This document shows, piece by piece, positions 24,651 through 33,542 of a DNA stretch of 64,000 nucleotides (position 1 is its first letter; each line of letters begins with the position of its first letter). A model generated the notes under the pieces. The model was not told the DNA's origin and did not search any database. It saw nothing but the letters and a program-made list of their open reading frames with translations. Location: the NCBI RefSeq assembly GCF_009912395.1, contig NZ_WNDO01000012.1, forward strand, positions 96,101 through 160,100. The letters run 5' to 3'. Source of the DNA: Luteibacter sp. GTDB lineage: Bacteria > Pseudomonadota > Gammaproteobacteria > Xanthomonadales > Rhodanobacteraceae. The translations under genes and the position numbers were made by a program.

Positions 24651-26921
24651 TTACAGTTCGGCGCGGAACTCCACGCCGATGATGCGCGGGTCGTTCACGA
24701 AGGCCGTGCGGTTGTTGAAGTCGATGCCGCCGGTGATCACCTTCTTGTTGGTGATGTTGCGGCCATAAAGTGCGACCTCGCGCTTGCCGAAGTCCCAGTT
24801 GTAGCCCACGCGCACGCCGCCTTCGAGGAAGGGCTTGCTGCGGAACTCGGCCGAGTCATACAGGAAGAAGTTCACTTCGCTGCGGTAGTTCCAGTCGGTG
24901 TAGACGAAGAACTCGCCGCTCTCGCCGTACGGGATGCCGTAGCGGGCGGTCTAGGTACCGATCCACTTCGGTGCGTTCGGCAGCGGGTTGCCGTTGATGA
25001 GGGCGTTACCCGAAGCGTTGAGCGGATCGAACACGGTGCAGCCGCCACCGCACGGAGCCACCGCGAGGTTGCGGTCCTTCAGCTCGGTGTGGTTGTAGCT
25101 GCCGCCGGCGGTCATGTAGAAGTTGGGCGTCAGGTAGGCTTCGAGGTCGAACTCGGCACCGTAGCCTTCGGTCTTCTTCGCGTTGATCAGCTGCGTGACG
25201 TTGGTGGCACCACCCACAGCGGTGAGCTGCTGGTTGTGCATGTTGTACTTGTAGATGTCGGCGTTGAAACGCAGCTTGTTGTCTTCGGAGGTCGACTTGA
25301 AGCCGATCTCGTACGAGGTGATCGTCTCCGGCTTCGCCGTGGAGATGCTGTTGGCGAAGTTGATGCGGCCCTGCACGCTGGGCGCGCGGAAGCCGTTGGC
25401 GATGCGGGCATAGACGTTGGCGTTGGGCGAGAACTGCCAGGTGGCCGTCAGATCGCCGCTCCAGCGCGAGTCGGTCGGGTCGGAAGCGAGCGGACCCACC
25501 GGGCCGGTGAAGCCGAGGAATCGCTGCGCCTTGAAGTCACGCTTGTCGTGCGACCAGCGGGCGCCGGCGCGCACGTCGAAGGTGTCGGTGAAGTTGTAGT
25601 CGGCCGAACCGAACACCGCCCAGGCCTTGGTGCGCTGGCTCTGATTCACCCAACCGTTGAGGACGTGGTTGTTGAGCGTGTCGTACGAGTAGTTCGCGAT
25701 CGCGATGTCCTCGTCGAAATAGTACGTACCCACCTGCCACTTCAGGCGCTCGGCGGTGTCGTTCGATAGGCGGAATTCCTGCGTGATCTGGCGATCCTTG
25801 GGCAGGGCGTCGGCGGTCTCGGAATAGAACGGGGTGACGTAGCGATTGCCGAGGCCGGCCTTCGCGGGCGTCTCGGAGGCGTCGTAGCCGCCGTCCACGT
25901 CGCCCAGGCTGTACGTGGTGGCGCGCTCCAGGCCCGTGATGGACGCGAAGTTGAGGTCGCCGAAGTGCCAGTTCAGGTGCAGGTTGCTGCCCCAGGTGAA
26001 CAGGTGCTGCTTGTTGCGGCCGTCCTGCGCGACCTTATCGCGATCGAAGCCCGGCACGAACTGGTCGCTGCCGAGCGTGATGGCGTTGGCGCGGTTGACC
26101 ATCGCGCTGCCGTCGAGCCAGCGGGCATGCACGTTGATCAGGGCGTCGAAGTCTTCCGACGCCTTGTACAGCGCCTGTAGGCGCACGGCGCGATCGTTGT
26201 AGCCGCCGAGCGAATCCTTGCGGCCATTGTATTCGTTGTCGATCCACCCGTCGCGATGCTGGGCGATGGCCGACACGCGACCGGCCCAGTTGGAGCTGAG
26301 CTTGCCGCCCAGTGCCGCCTCGGCGTTAGCCGTGCCGTACGAGCCGTAGGACACGCGGGCATAGCCCTCGGTTTCCTGCGTGGGCTTGCGCGATTCGAAC
26401 TTGATCACGCCGGCGGGGGAGTTGCGGCCGAACAGCGTGCCCTGCGGGCCGCGAAGCACTTCCACCTGCTCGAGGTCGAACAGCGGGAAGCCCTTGAGGA
26501 TCGGGTTTTCCTGAACGATGTCGTCGTAGACCATCGAAACGGGCTGCGAGGCGTTGAGGTCGAAGTCGCTGTTGCCCAGGCCGCGGATGTAGAAGCGGGG
26601 GAACTCACGGCCGTACGAGGTTTCGGCGTAGACGCTCGGGGCGCGCGAGGCAAGCTGGAGCACGCCGTCGCCGGCCTGCCCGAAGGCCTCGAGCTTCTCG
26701 CTCGTCACCACGGTCATCGAGATGGGCACCTTCTGAAGATCTTCGGTGCGCTTTTCGGCCGTCACGGTGACGGTCTGCAGCGTGGCCGTCTTGGCCGGGG
26801 CGCTGGAGGGCTGCGCGGTGGACGTGGCGTCCTGGGCGATGGCAGCGCCAGCGGACAGGGCCGTGGCGATGGACAGGGCAATGACGAGACGTCGCGGCGA
26901 GCGCGAGCTTGCGAGGGACAT
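24651..26921 (-). pseudogene. TonB-dependent receptor interrupted by one in-frame TAG
   Basis: A TonB receptor frame of 756 sense codons broken once. It starts at ATG 26921 with a signal peptide (LVIALSIATALSAGAAIA), then a TonB-box region (TLQTVTVTAEKRTEDLQKVP) and a plug (FYIRGLGNSDFD, VEVLRGPQGTLFGRNSPAGVIKF). At 24951-24953 (codon 657) a TAG follows PKWIGT. The same frame then continues without shift through TARYGIPYGESGEFF, the last barrel strands and a terminal FRAEL. The truncated product would lack about 100 residues, including the final strands needed for barrel closure and insertion. A single G-to-A change of TGG would explain it; a sequencing error or suppression cannot be excluded. 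It resembles CirA/FyuA-type iron receptors. Confidence 0.85.
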
Positions 26922-27087
26922 GGTTTTGGGTTCCGCCTGGGGGGTGCAGCCTGGGTGAGAGTGCCTCGCCAAATCGCGGTCGAGCCGATCCCCTGGCGAG
27001 GGCGCGTCTGCCGCACATTATCCCTGTGACAGGGTGATGACGAAAGTGCTGCATTGCGCAAACCTTTGATCGGAATCGTCATAAGCC

Positions 27088-27105
27088 CTGTCATGTCACT
27101 GCAAC
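27088..27105 (+). promoter_or_regulatory. PHO-box-like site upstream of porin
   Basis: CTGTCAT, a four-base spacer and CTGCAAC match the PhoB consensus repeat CTGTCAT-N4-CTGTCAY at 12 of 14 positions. It ends 112 bases before the OprO/OprP-like porin start, a fitting target. A weaker TCGTCAT lies 12 bases upstream. The rest of 26922-27217 shows no gene. Confidence 0.6.
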
Positions 27106-27217
27106 GGGTGGCCGATAACGTGCCCGCCCGTTGGTGGATTTTCGTCAATGTGGTGCCAATGACGACGTGATCACCGACGTTTGAGTATTTTCTCATGCAT
27201 ATCGGAGCGAGCGTCGT

Positions 27218-28618
27218 ATGAAGCGATTTCCCCTGGCCGCCGCCTTTTGGACCATGTGCGGCACCGCCGCGGCCGAAGGCGAGCCGCAGGCTGCGATCGA
27301 GTTGTATGTGGACACGACCACCCGGCAGATCTTCGCGGAGCCCGGTCCCGGTCGGCAGCGCCTGGGGCGCTTCGTGCAGGCGAGCGACACACCCGCTCCG
27401 GCAGTCGTGACGACGGCGCAGCCTGCCGTGTCCACGCAGCAGGTCGCCGTCGCGCCGCCGAGTGCGGTTTCGACATCGAAGGGCAAGGCCTGGTACGAAA
27501 AGCTCTCGATCCGTGGTTACGTCCAGATGCGCTACAACCAGGAAATCGGTGGCGGTGCAAAGGACTTGCGTTCCCCTGGCGATCGCTTCATTGGCCGGGA
27601 GCAGGGGTTCGGCGTGCGCCGTGCGCGCGTGGTCATCAGTGGTGACGTCAGCGACCGCATGTCGATTTACCTCCAGCCCGATCTTGCGAGCACCCCGTCG
27701 GGTTCGACCACGACGCATTTCGCACAATTGCGTGACGCATATGCCGATCTCTGGCTGGATGCCGACAAGGAGTGGCGCGTGCGTGCGGGCCAGTCGAAGA
27801 TTCCGTTCGGCTGGGAAGACCTGCAGTCGAGCCAGAACCGTATCGCGCTGGATCGCGCCGATGCGCTCAACTCCGCCGTGCGCGACGAGCGCGACCTTGG
27901 CCTGTTCCTTTACTGGTCGCCGAAGGAGATCAAGGAGCGTTTCGCCTACCTGCAGAAATCGGGCCTGAAGGGCTCGGGCGACTACGGCATGTTCGGCGTG
28001 GGCGTCTACAACGGGCAGGGCGCGAACCGTCCGGACCGTAACGACCAGTTGCACACCGTGGTGCACTTCTCCTATCCGTTCAAGTTCGCCAACGGGCAGT
28101 ACCTGGAAGTGGGTGCCGACGCGTACAGCGGTCGCTACAAGGTGTCCACGGCATCGGTGAGCGTCGATGGCCGCACGTTCACGCCAACGGTGGACGCGCC
28201 GCTAGCCGGTTCCACCGACCGTCGCGTCGCCGCGCACGTGGTGTATTACCCGCAGCCGTTCGGTTTTCAGGCGGAATGGACGGTGGGCAAGGGCCCCGAG
28301 CTTGATATCGCGCAGCGCAGGGTCCGCACGCGCTCGCTACGCGGCGGCTACGCGCAGGTGATGTACAAGTTCGACACCGCGCACGGCGGGTTCATTCCGT
28401 ACGCGAAGTGGCAGACCTATCGGGGCGGCGCCAAGTTCGACACCAACGCGCCGCGCATGTCGGTGGACGAGCTGGAGGCCGGCGTGGAGTGGCAGCCGTC
28501 CAGCGCGGTGGAGCTGGCAGTGGCCTTCGCCAACATGCGCCGCACCGACGTCGGCGCGGCGCCATATCGCAAGATCGACGGCAAGCTGCTGCGGATGCAA
28601 TTGCAGGTGAATTACTGA
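27218..28618 (+). CDS. OprO/OprP-like phosphate-selective porin
   Basis: 466-residue outer-membrane protein. A signal peptide (residues 1-19) is followed by an unusual Ala/Pro/Thr-rich segment to about residue 85 in place of the coiled coil often seen. The porin barrel then begins at KLSIRGYVQMRYNQEIGG. OprO/P family hallmarks are GVRRARVVISGDVSDRMSIYLQPDL, LRDAYADLWLDADKEWRVRAGQSKIPFGWEDLQSSQNR, and a C-terminal LRMQLQVNY ending in an aromatic residue. The family forms anion channels for phosphate, polyphosphate or pyrophosphate. A PHO-box-like site upstream supports induction in phosphate limitation. Specificity is not readable from the sequence. Confidence 0.88.
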   Translation: MKRFPLAAAFWTMCGTAAAEGEPQAAIELYVDTTTRQIFAEPGPGRQRLGRFVQASDTPAPAVVTTAQPAVSTQQVAVAPPSAVSTSKGKAWYEKLSIRGYVQMRYNQEIGGGAKDLRSPGDRFIGREQGFGVRRARVVISGDVSDRMSIYLQPDLASTPSGSTTTHFAQLRDAYADLWLDADKEWRVRAGQSKIPFGWEDLQSSQNRIALDRADALNSAVRDERDLGLFLYWSPKEIKERFAYLQKSGLKGSGDYGMFGVGVYNGQGANRPDRNDQLHTVVHFSYPFKFANGQYLEVGADAYSGRYKVSTASVSVDGRTFTPTVDAPLAGSTDRRVAAHVVYYPQPFGFQAEWTVGKGPELDIAQRRVRTRSLRGGYAQVMYKFDTAHGGFIPYAKWQTYRGGAKFDTNAPRMSVDELEAGVEWQPSSAVELAVAFANMRRTDVGAAPYRKIDGKLLRMQLQVNY

Positions 28619-28638
28619 CGGGCAAGGGAATGCTCGTC

Positions 28639-28815
28639 GTTCCTGTGAAAACAGGAACCCAGCGCCTCGGTTTGTCAGCACCGCGAGGGCGTCGCATCGG
28701 CTTTTGCGTAGGAAGCCGCGAGGCGATAACCGATTACCTCGCGCTGGGTTCCAGCGTTCGCTGGAACGACGGATCGCCAGCCTCGTCGGTCCTGTGAAAA
28801 CAGGAACCTAGCGCC
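28639..28815. repeat. Three copies of a second REP-like family
   Basis: Copy 1 (28639-28666) and copy 3 (28788-28815) share 26 of 28 bases and contain the hairpin CCTGTGAAAACAGG followed by AACC(C/T)AGCGCC. Copy 2 (28738-28770) is the same element inverted, with compensated stem bases (GTTCCAGC-GTTC-GCTGGAAC and GGTTCC next to CGCGCTG). Copies 1 and 2 make a REPIN-like pair, copy 3 a singlet. They fill the gap after the porin gene. Confidence 0.8.
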
Positions 28816-28834
28816 GAGCGTTCGGTTATCGCGT

Positions 28835-28862
28835 CGGGGTGGCCTACGAAAAAGCCACCCCG
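28835..28862. terminator. Hairpin at 3' end of M28 peptidase gene
   Basis: A nine-base perfect stem CGGGGTGGC with GCCACCCCG around a loop containing GAAAAA, 14 bases beyond the peptidase stop. No T-run follows on the minus strand, so termination function is uncertain. Confidence 0.45.
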
Positions 28863-28876
28863 GCGCACTCAACCTA

Positions 28877-30634
28877 TTACTTCTTCTTTTTCTGCGACCC
28901 CTTCGCCGCATCGGCGAGCGACTTCTCGCGCGCGGCCTTGAACTCGCTGCCGTCCTTCCATGCCGGCCACACGTCGCTATCCGCGAGCTTCTCGCCAAGC
29001 TTGTAGAAGGCGACCACGTTCTGCGTCACGCCGGTGAAATCCCAGCGCAGGTCGTATACGTCGGTGACCTGGTGGTAGTGGTTCTTGACGTAGTCTTCCG
29101 CCGCCGCCTCGCCGGCCGCCTTGCCGCCGTTCACCATGTCGCTGCCGCCATTGGCGGCCAGTGCCGGGACACCGGCCTTGGCGAAGTTGAAGTGGTCGGA
29201 GCGGAAGTAGTGGCCTTTCTCAGGGGTGGGGTCGGCGCTGACGACGCGGCCGTCGGCCTTGAGCACGTCGGCGAACATGTCTTCCAGGTCGTTCTGACCC
29301 TGACCAACCACTTCCATGTCCTTGGTCGGTCCAGTGACGGGCAGGGCATCCATGTTGATGTCGGCCACCGTCTTCGCCAGCGGGAAGGGCGGGTGGGCGA
29401 CGTAGTACTTCGAACCCAGAAGGCCCGATTCTTCCATGGTCACCGCGGCAAAGACGACGCTGCGCTTCGGCTTGTCCTGCGCGAACTTGCCGGCGATCTC
29501 CAGCAGCGCGGCGATACCGGTGCCGTTGTCGATCGCACCGTTGTAGATCTGGTGGCCCTTCAGCGACGGATCGTGGCCGAGGTGGTCCCAATGCGCGGTG
29601 TACACGATCGCCTCATCGGGCTTGTCCGTGCCCTTGACCATGCCGATCACGTTGTTGCTGAGCGAATGGGTGATGTTGCTGTGCAGGGCGATGTTCGCCT
29701 TGGCGTCGAGTGGCACGGCCTTGAAGCCGCGCACGTCGGCCTGCTTGGCTAGCTCGTCGAAGTTCTTGCCCGCCTTGGCGAACAGGCGCTGCGCGGCCTC
29801 GTGCGTGAGCCAGCCGGCTACCGGCAGACGCGGCGACGGGTCCTCGCTTTCCGGCAGGTCGAGGCGCGGCGTGCTCCAGCCGCTCTTGACCACGTTCCAG
29901 CCATACGCGGCCGGCTCGGTCTGGTGCACGATGAAGACGGCGGCGGCGCCCTTGCGGGCGGCTTCCTCGTACTTGTAGGTCCAGCGACCGTAGTAGGTCA
30001 TCTCGCGACCCTTGAACAGCTTGGGGTCGCTGCCGTTCCAACCTGGATCGTTGACCAGCACCACCAGGGTCTTGCCCTTGACGTCGATACCGTCGAAATC
30101 GTTCCACTGGGCTTCCGGCGCGTCGACGCCGTAGCCCACGAAGACGATGTCCGAATCCTTCAGCGCCACATCGGCCTTGGCCTGCAGGGTGCCCACGACC
30201 ATGTCGGTGCCGAAGGCGAAGGATTCCGTACCGCCGCCTTCGGCCACGTCGAGCTTCAGGGTGTCCTGGCCGGTCAGTTCGGTAGAGACGGCGGGCACGG
30301 TCTGCACCCACTCACCCTTGTTGCCGGGCTCCAGGCCCATGCGCTTGAACTGCTCGATGAGGTAGTTGGTGGTCAGGCGCTCGCCGAGCGTGCCCGGCTT
30401 GCGGCCGTCGTACTCGTCCGATGAGATCACTCTCAGGTGGGCGGCGAAGTCGTCGGCCGTGATCTCGGGGCTGAACGTGTGTTGCTCGTTGGCCACGGCC
30501 GGCAGCGGGGGCGGCGGCGAGGTGGCGGCCGGCGCCGGGCCCGGGGGCGCGGCCTTGGCGGTCTTGTCGTCGTCGTGGGACTGGCAGGCTGCCAGGGTCA
30601 GGGCGGCGAGGCAGGCGAGTGCAAGGCGTCGCAT
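28877..30634 (-). CDS. M28-family zinc metallopeptidase lipoprotein
   Basis: 585 residues from ATG 30634. A lipoprotein signal ends LTLAAC (lipid-modified Cys17) with Gln at +2, predicting the outer membrane. A Pro-rich linker and then a PA-type insert (residues about 150-300, with DFDGIDVKGKTLVVLVNDPG) precede the M28 catalytic core. Likely zinc ligands are seen in AHWDHLGHD (about 345), GAIDNGTGIAALLE (about 366), MEESGLLGSKYY with its Glu-Glu pair (about 398), NMDALPVTG (about 426) and RSDHFNFAKAGVPAL (about 480). The C-terminus is Lys-rich. It would release N-terminal amino acids or dipeptides from peptides in the envelope. It stands alone, divergent from the Hsp70-like gene. Confidence 0.92.
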   Translation of the reverse strand: MRRLALACLAALTLAACQSHDDDKTAKAAPPGPAPAATSPPPPLPAVANEQHTFSPEITADDFAAHLRVISSDEYDGRKPGTLGERLTTNYLIEQFKRMGLEPGNKGEWVQTVPAVSTELTGQDTLKLDVAEGGGTESFAFGTDMVVGTLQAKADVALKDSDIVFVGYGVDAPEAQWNDFDGIDVKGKTLVVLVNDPGWNGSDPKLFKGREMTYYGRWTYKYEEAARKGAAAVFIVHQTEPAAYGWNVVKSGWSTPRLDLPESEDPSPRLPVAGWLTHEAAQRLFAKAGKNFDELAKQADVRGFKAVPLDAKANIALHSNITHSLSNNVIGMVKGTDKPDEAIVYTAHWDHLGHDPSLKGHQIYNGAIDNGTGIAALLEIAGKFAQDKPKRSVVFAAVTMEESGLLGSKYYVAHPPFPLAKTVADINMDALPVTGPTKDMEVVGQGQNDLEDMFADVLKADGRVVSADPTPEKGHYFRSDHFNFAKAGVPALAANGGSDMVNGGKAAGEAAAEDYVKNHYHQVTDVYDLRWDFTGVTQNVVAFYKLGEKLADSDVWPAWKDGSEFKAAREKSLADAAKGSQKKKK

Positions 30635-30747
30635 CGGTGGGGCGTTCCCTTTGGTCGGGTGGGCATTCGAGTGTAGCGGCTGGCGCCGCCCTGTCACCCG
30701 TCCTCAAGCCGGGCGATAATGTGCGGTTTTTCGCACCGGAACACCTC

Positions 30748-32130
30748 ATGCGCATCGGCATCGACTTTGGAACCAGCTATTCGGCGGCCGCCGCCGTGGT
30801 GGACGGGCAGCTCCAGCTGGTCCGCTTCGGCGAGGCGTGGCAGTTCCGCACCGCCGTGTTCTTCCCCGAGGTGGTGCCGGACGTGGACGATTTCGTGCTC
30901 ACCCCGGCCCTGGAAGCCCAGGTGGACGCTTTCGTGCGCTCGGTCCGCGCCGATGAGCGCCAGTCCGGCCGGACCCCGCGCGCAGAGTCCGCGGTGCGTC
31001 GCGACGCCATCCGCGTGGTCCGCCGCCAGTGGATGGAGGAGCGCATCCGCGAGGCCTCCGGGTCCGTCGCCAGCTTCCAGGACGCCCTGTTCGGCGAGGA
31101 GGCCGTCGAGGCCTATCTCGAGGAGGGCAGCGGCAACCTCATCGAGTCGCCGAAGTCCATGTTCGGCTATCGCCTGGACCCGCGGGTCCGTAAGACGATC
31201 GTCAGCATCGCCGCCCACATCCTCGAACATGTGCGCTTGGTGGCCACCCGCCAGTTCGGCGAACCGGTTCGCGAGGCGGTGATCGGCCGGCCCGTGGAGT
31301 TTCGCAGCTCGATGGGTGCCGCCGGCGGCGAGCAGGCCTTGTCCATCCTGCGGGAAGCCGCCGGAGTTGCCGGCTTCGACGATGTGTCCTTTCTGGAGGA
31401 ACCGGCTGCCGCGGCCATGCACTACCACCTGTCGTTGCCCGAGCGGCAGCGGGCGCTGATCGTCGATATCGGCGGCGGTACCACCGACGTGGCCTATGCC
31501 GAGCTTGGCGCGGGCCAGGCGCCGGTGATGCGCCGCAGCTGGGGTCTGCCGCGGGGCGGTACCGACCTGGACGTGGGCATGAGCCTGCATGCCTTCATGC
31601 CGCTGTTCGGCAAGGATGCCGGCGCCGTGCCCGTGCACCATTTCGTCGAGGCGGCCAGTGTCCACAACCTTCCCAAGCAGCGTGAGTTCCGCAAGCAGGA
31701 CTACCGGATGGTCGACGAACCCTACGGCCAGCGCCTTCGCGCGCTCCAGGGAACGGGGGCGACCACGCGCCTTAATCAGGCGGCGGAACGCATGAAGATC
31801 GATCTAAGTGGAAAATCGTCGGCGAACGCCTCGCTGGAATTTATCGAGCCCGGACTGGCTGTGGATGCGGCTCCCGCGGATTTTTTCGCGGCGTCGGAAG
31901 ATTTTCTCGATCGAATTTCCCGCCTGCTGGATCAGGCTCGATTGGATATTGGGGAGGCGCCGGCGAGCATTTTCCTGACAGGTGGTACGTCGCGTTCTCC
32001 GCAGGTGCGCGACAAGGTCGCCGAACGCTTCGAGGGTGTGCCCGTGGTGCACGGAGACCCGTCGTTGGGCGTGGTGTCGGGACTGGCACAGGCGGCACTT
32101 TTGTCAAATTCGTCAGATAGTTTCATCTGA
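30748..32130 (+). CDS. YegD-like Hsp70-family protein
   Basis: 460-residue actin-fold ATPase lacking the classical Hsp70 substrate-binding domain. The phosphate-1 motif is IGIDFGTSYSAAAAV, phosphate-2 is LIVDIGGGTTDVAYAE, and the adenosine motif is FLTGGTSRSPQVRDKVAERF. FLEEPAAAAMHY is the usual connecting segment. The size and layout match E. coli YegD, a putative chaperone of unknown clients. The start ATG at 30748 lies inside the divergent region with the peptidase gene; upstream in-frame sequence belongs to that promoter area. Confidence 0.9.
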   Translation: MRIGIDFGTSYSAAAAVVDGQLQLVRFGEAWQFRTAVFFPEVVPDVDDFVLTPALEAQVDAFVRSVRADERQSGRTPRAESAVRRDAIRVVRRQWMEERIREASGSVASFQDALFGEEAVEAYLEEGSGNLIESPKSMFGYRLDPRVRKTIVSIAAHILEHVRLVATRQFGEPVREAVIGRPVEFRSSMGAAGGEQALSILREAAGVAGFDDVSFLEEPAAAAMHYHLSLPERQRALIVDIGGGTTDVAYAELGAGQAPVMRRSWGLPRGGTDLDVGMSLHAFMPLFGKDAGAVPVHHFVEAASVHNLPKQREFRKQDYRMVDEPYGQRLRALQGTGATTRLNQAAERMKIDLSGKSSANASLEFIEPGLAVDAAPADFFAASEDFLDRISRLLDQARLDIGEAPASIFLTGGTSRSPQVRDKVAERFEGVPVVHGDPSLGVVSGLAQAALLSNSSDSFI

Positions 32131-32423
32131 CGTTACGCGAAATCGGCATTTTCACGAAGTACTGGTATTTTCTGTCTTACACGGTTAGTTATATGTAATG
32201 AGCATTTCGTGCCGGTAACTGGCGGAACGCCCTATTTAGGGAGTATTTTTCCAATCGCATGCAGGCTGGCGTGCCGGGACGTTGCGGGGGTGTTTATGGG
32301 AGTGAGGTGCGTTCGGTTCAGGAGGGGCAACGGAGGGGGCGTTGCCGGGTCACAGGATCGCCGCGACGATGCTGTCCCGCCGATGCGACAGTTGTTGAAC
32401 GAGTTCCACACGGAGGTCCATGC

Positions 32424-33410
32424 ATGAGCCGTCCATCCGATGTGCAGGGGTTGGAGGACTACGATCTGGTCACGCTGGGCGCCGCGCTCGGTGTCTGCGA
32501 CGTCGACCTGCTTACATTGAGTCCGGCACGTCCGCGTGCCGCGATCGCCACCAAGACCCATGACGGGGTTACCTACTTCAGCGCGCACATCGATTTCGAC
32601 GTGCGCGGGTCGCTGACCGTTCCCGACGATTCGTGCATGCTCGTTTATCTGCACGAAGCCGGTGAACGCAGCTGGTGCCAGGGTGTGGGTATCGAATCCG
32701 ACATGGCCGTCACGTTGTTGAGGGGCACGCCCACCGACTTCATGTTCGAGCGGGGCACGCGCTTCACCCTGGTGATCGCACCGTATGCCCGTTTCCGTAG
32801 CCGCTTCATGGCCTCGGATCACGCCGATGTCGACATGGCCGCGCAGCGGCTGCGTCTGTTCTCGGTGCATTCCGACCACCTCAAGCGTGCTTATCGACAA
32901 ATCCGCGATCGCGTGAATGAAGCCGATGACACGGGCTTCGGCCCTGTCGAGGATCTGCTCGACGAGCATATCCGCGTGGCGCTGGCGTCGTCGTCCGAGG
33001 AACGCCCGGTGGCGTCGAGAGGTCGTCGCGCACATTACCAGGTGATGCGCCGGGCCGAGCGTTTCATGCGCGCCAACCTGCGTCGCGACATCTACTCGCA
33101 CGAGTTGTGTCAGGCCGCAGGCGCCAGCGAGCGCGGATTGCGTTATGCCTTCGACGACCTGCTGGGTATTCCGCCCAATCGTTATCTCGCCATGTTGCGC
33201 CTGTGCACGGCGCATCGCAGCCTGATCACGGCCGAGGCGGGACGTCGTTCGGTGAAGTCCGTGGCGCTGAGTTGCGGCATGTGGGATCTCTCGCGCTTCG
33301 CTGAGAAGTACCGTAGCGTGTTCGGCGAGCAGCCTCGTGAAACGCTCACGCGTAGCGTGGCGGCCGAGGATCTCGCGGCAGCGGGCGAGGGTGGTTACGA
33401 CGGCTGGTAA
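32424..33410 (+). CDS. AraC-family transcriptional regulator
   Basis: 328 residues. The start ATG at 32424 has GGAGG seven bases upstream; the longer frame is dropped. Residues about 20-170 are an AraC-binding/cupin-like sensor domain of no recognised ligand (VTYFSAHIDFDVRGSLTVPD). Residues about 205-310 form two helix-turn-helix motifs (YSHELCQAAGASERGLRYAF; VKSVALSCGMWDLSRFAEKYRSVFGEQP), the standard AraC DNA-binding module. It lies 132 bases before the giant adhesin gene in the same direction, so control of that adhesin is a reasonable guess. The 293 bases before it are AT-richer than average and hold no other gene. Confidence 0.9.
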   Translation: MSRPSDVQGLEDYDLVTLGAALGVCDVDLLTLSPARPRAAIATKTHDGVTYFSAHIDFDVRGSLTVPDDSCMLVYLHEAGERSWCQGVGIESDMAVTLLRGTPTDFMFERGTRFTLVIAPYARFRSRFMASDHADVDMAAQRLRLFSVHSDHLKRAYRQIRDRVNEADDTGFGPVEDLLDEHIRVALASSSEERPVASRGRRAHYQVMRRAERFMRANLRRDIYSHELCQAAGASERGLRYAFDDLLGIPPNRYLAMLRLCTAHRSLITAEAGRRSVKSVALSCGMWDLSRFAEKYRSVFGEQPRETLTRSVAAEDLAAAGEGGYDGW

Positions 33411-33542
33411 TCCGGGGCGGCACGTCATCGTGCCGTTTCAGGCCATCCGATTGCCGCAATTGATCAACGGTATCCGGATGCTCCTCCTCTAATCGAAACC
33501 CAGCGCGTCAAGGACGCAGGGAGTCGATACGGGGGAACTGCC

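Noticed and set aside
24951..24953. Frameshift as the cause of the broken TonB receptor
   Set aside because: The frame is the same before and after the TAG, so it is a point nonsense change and not an indel.
32115..32132. Terminator hairpin TCAGAT/ATCTGA at the Hsp70-like stop codon
   Set aside because: The six-base stem is weak, overlaps the coding end and has no T-run; chance is likely.
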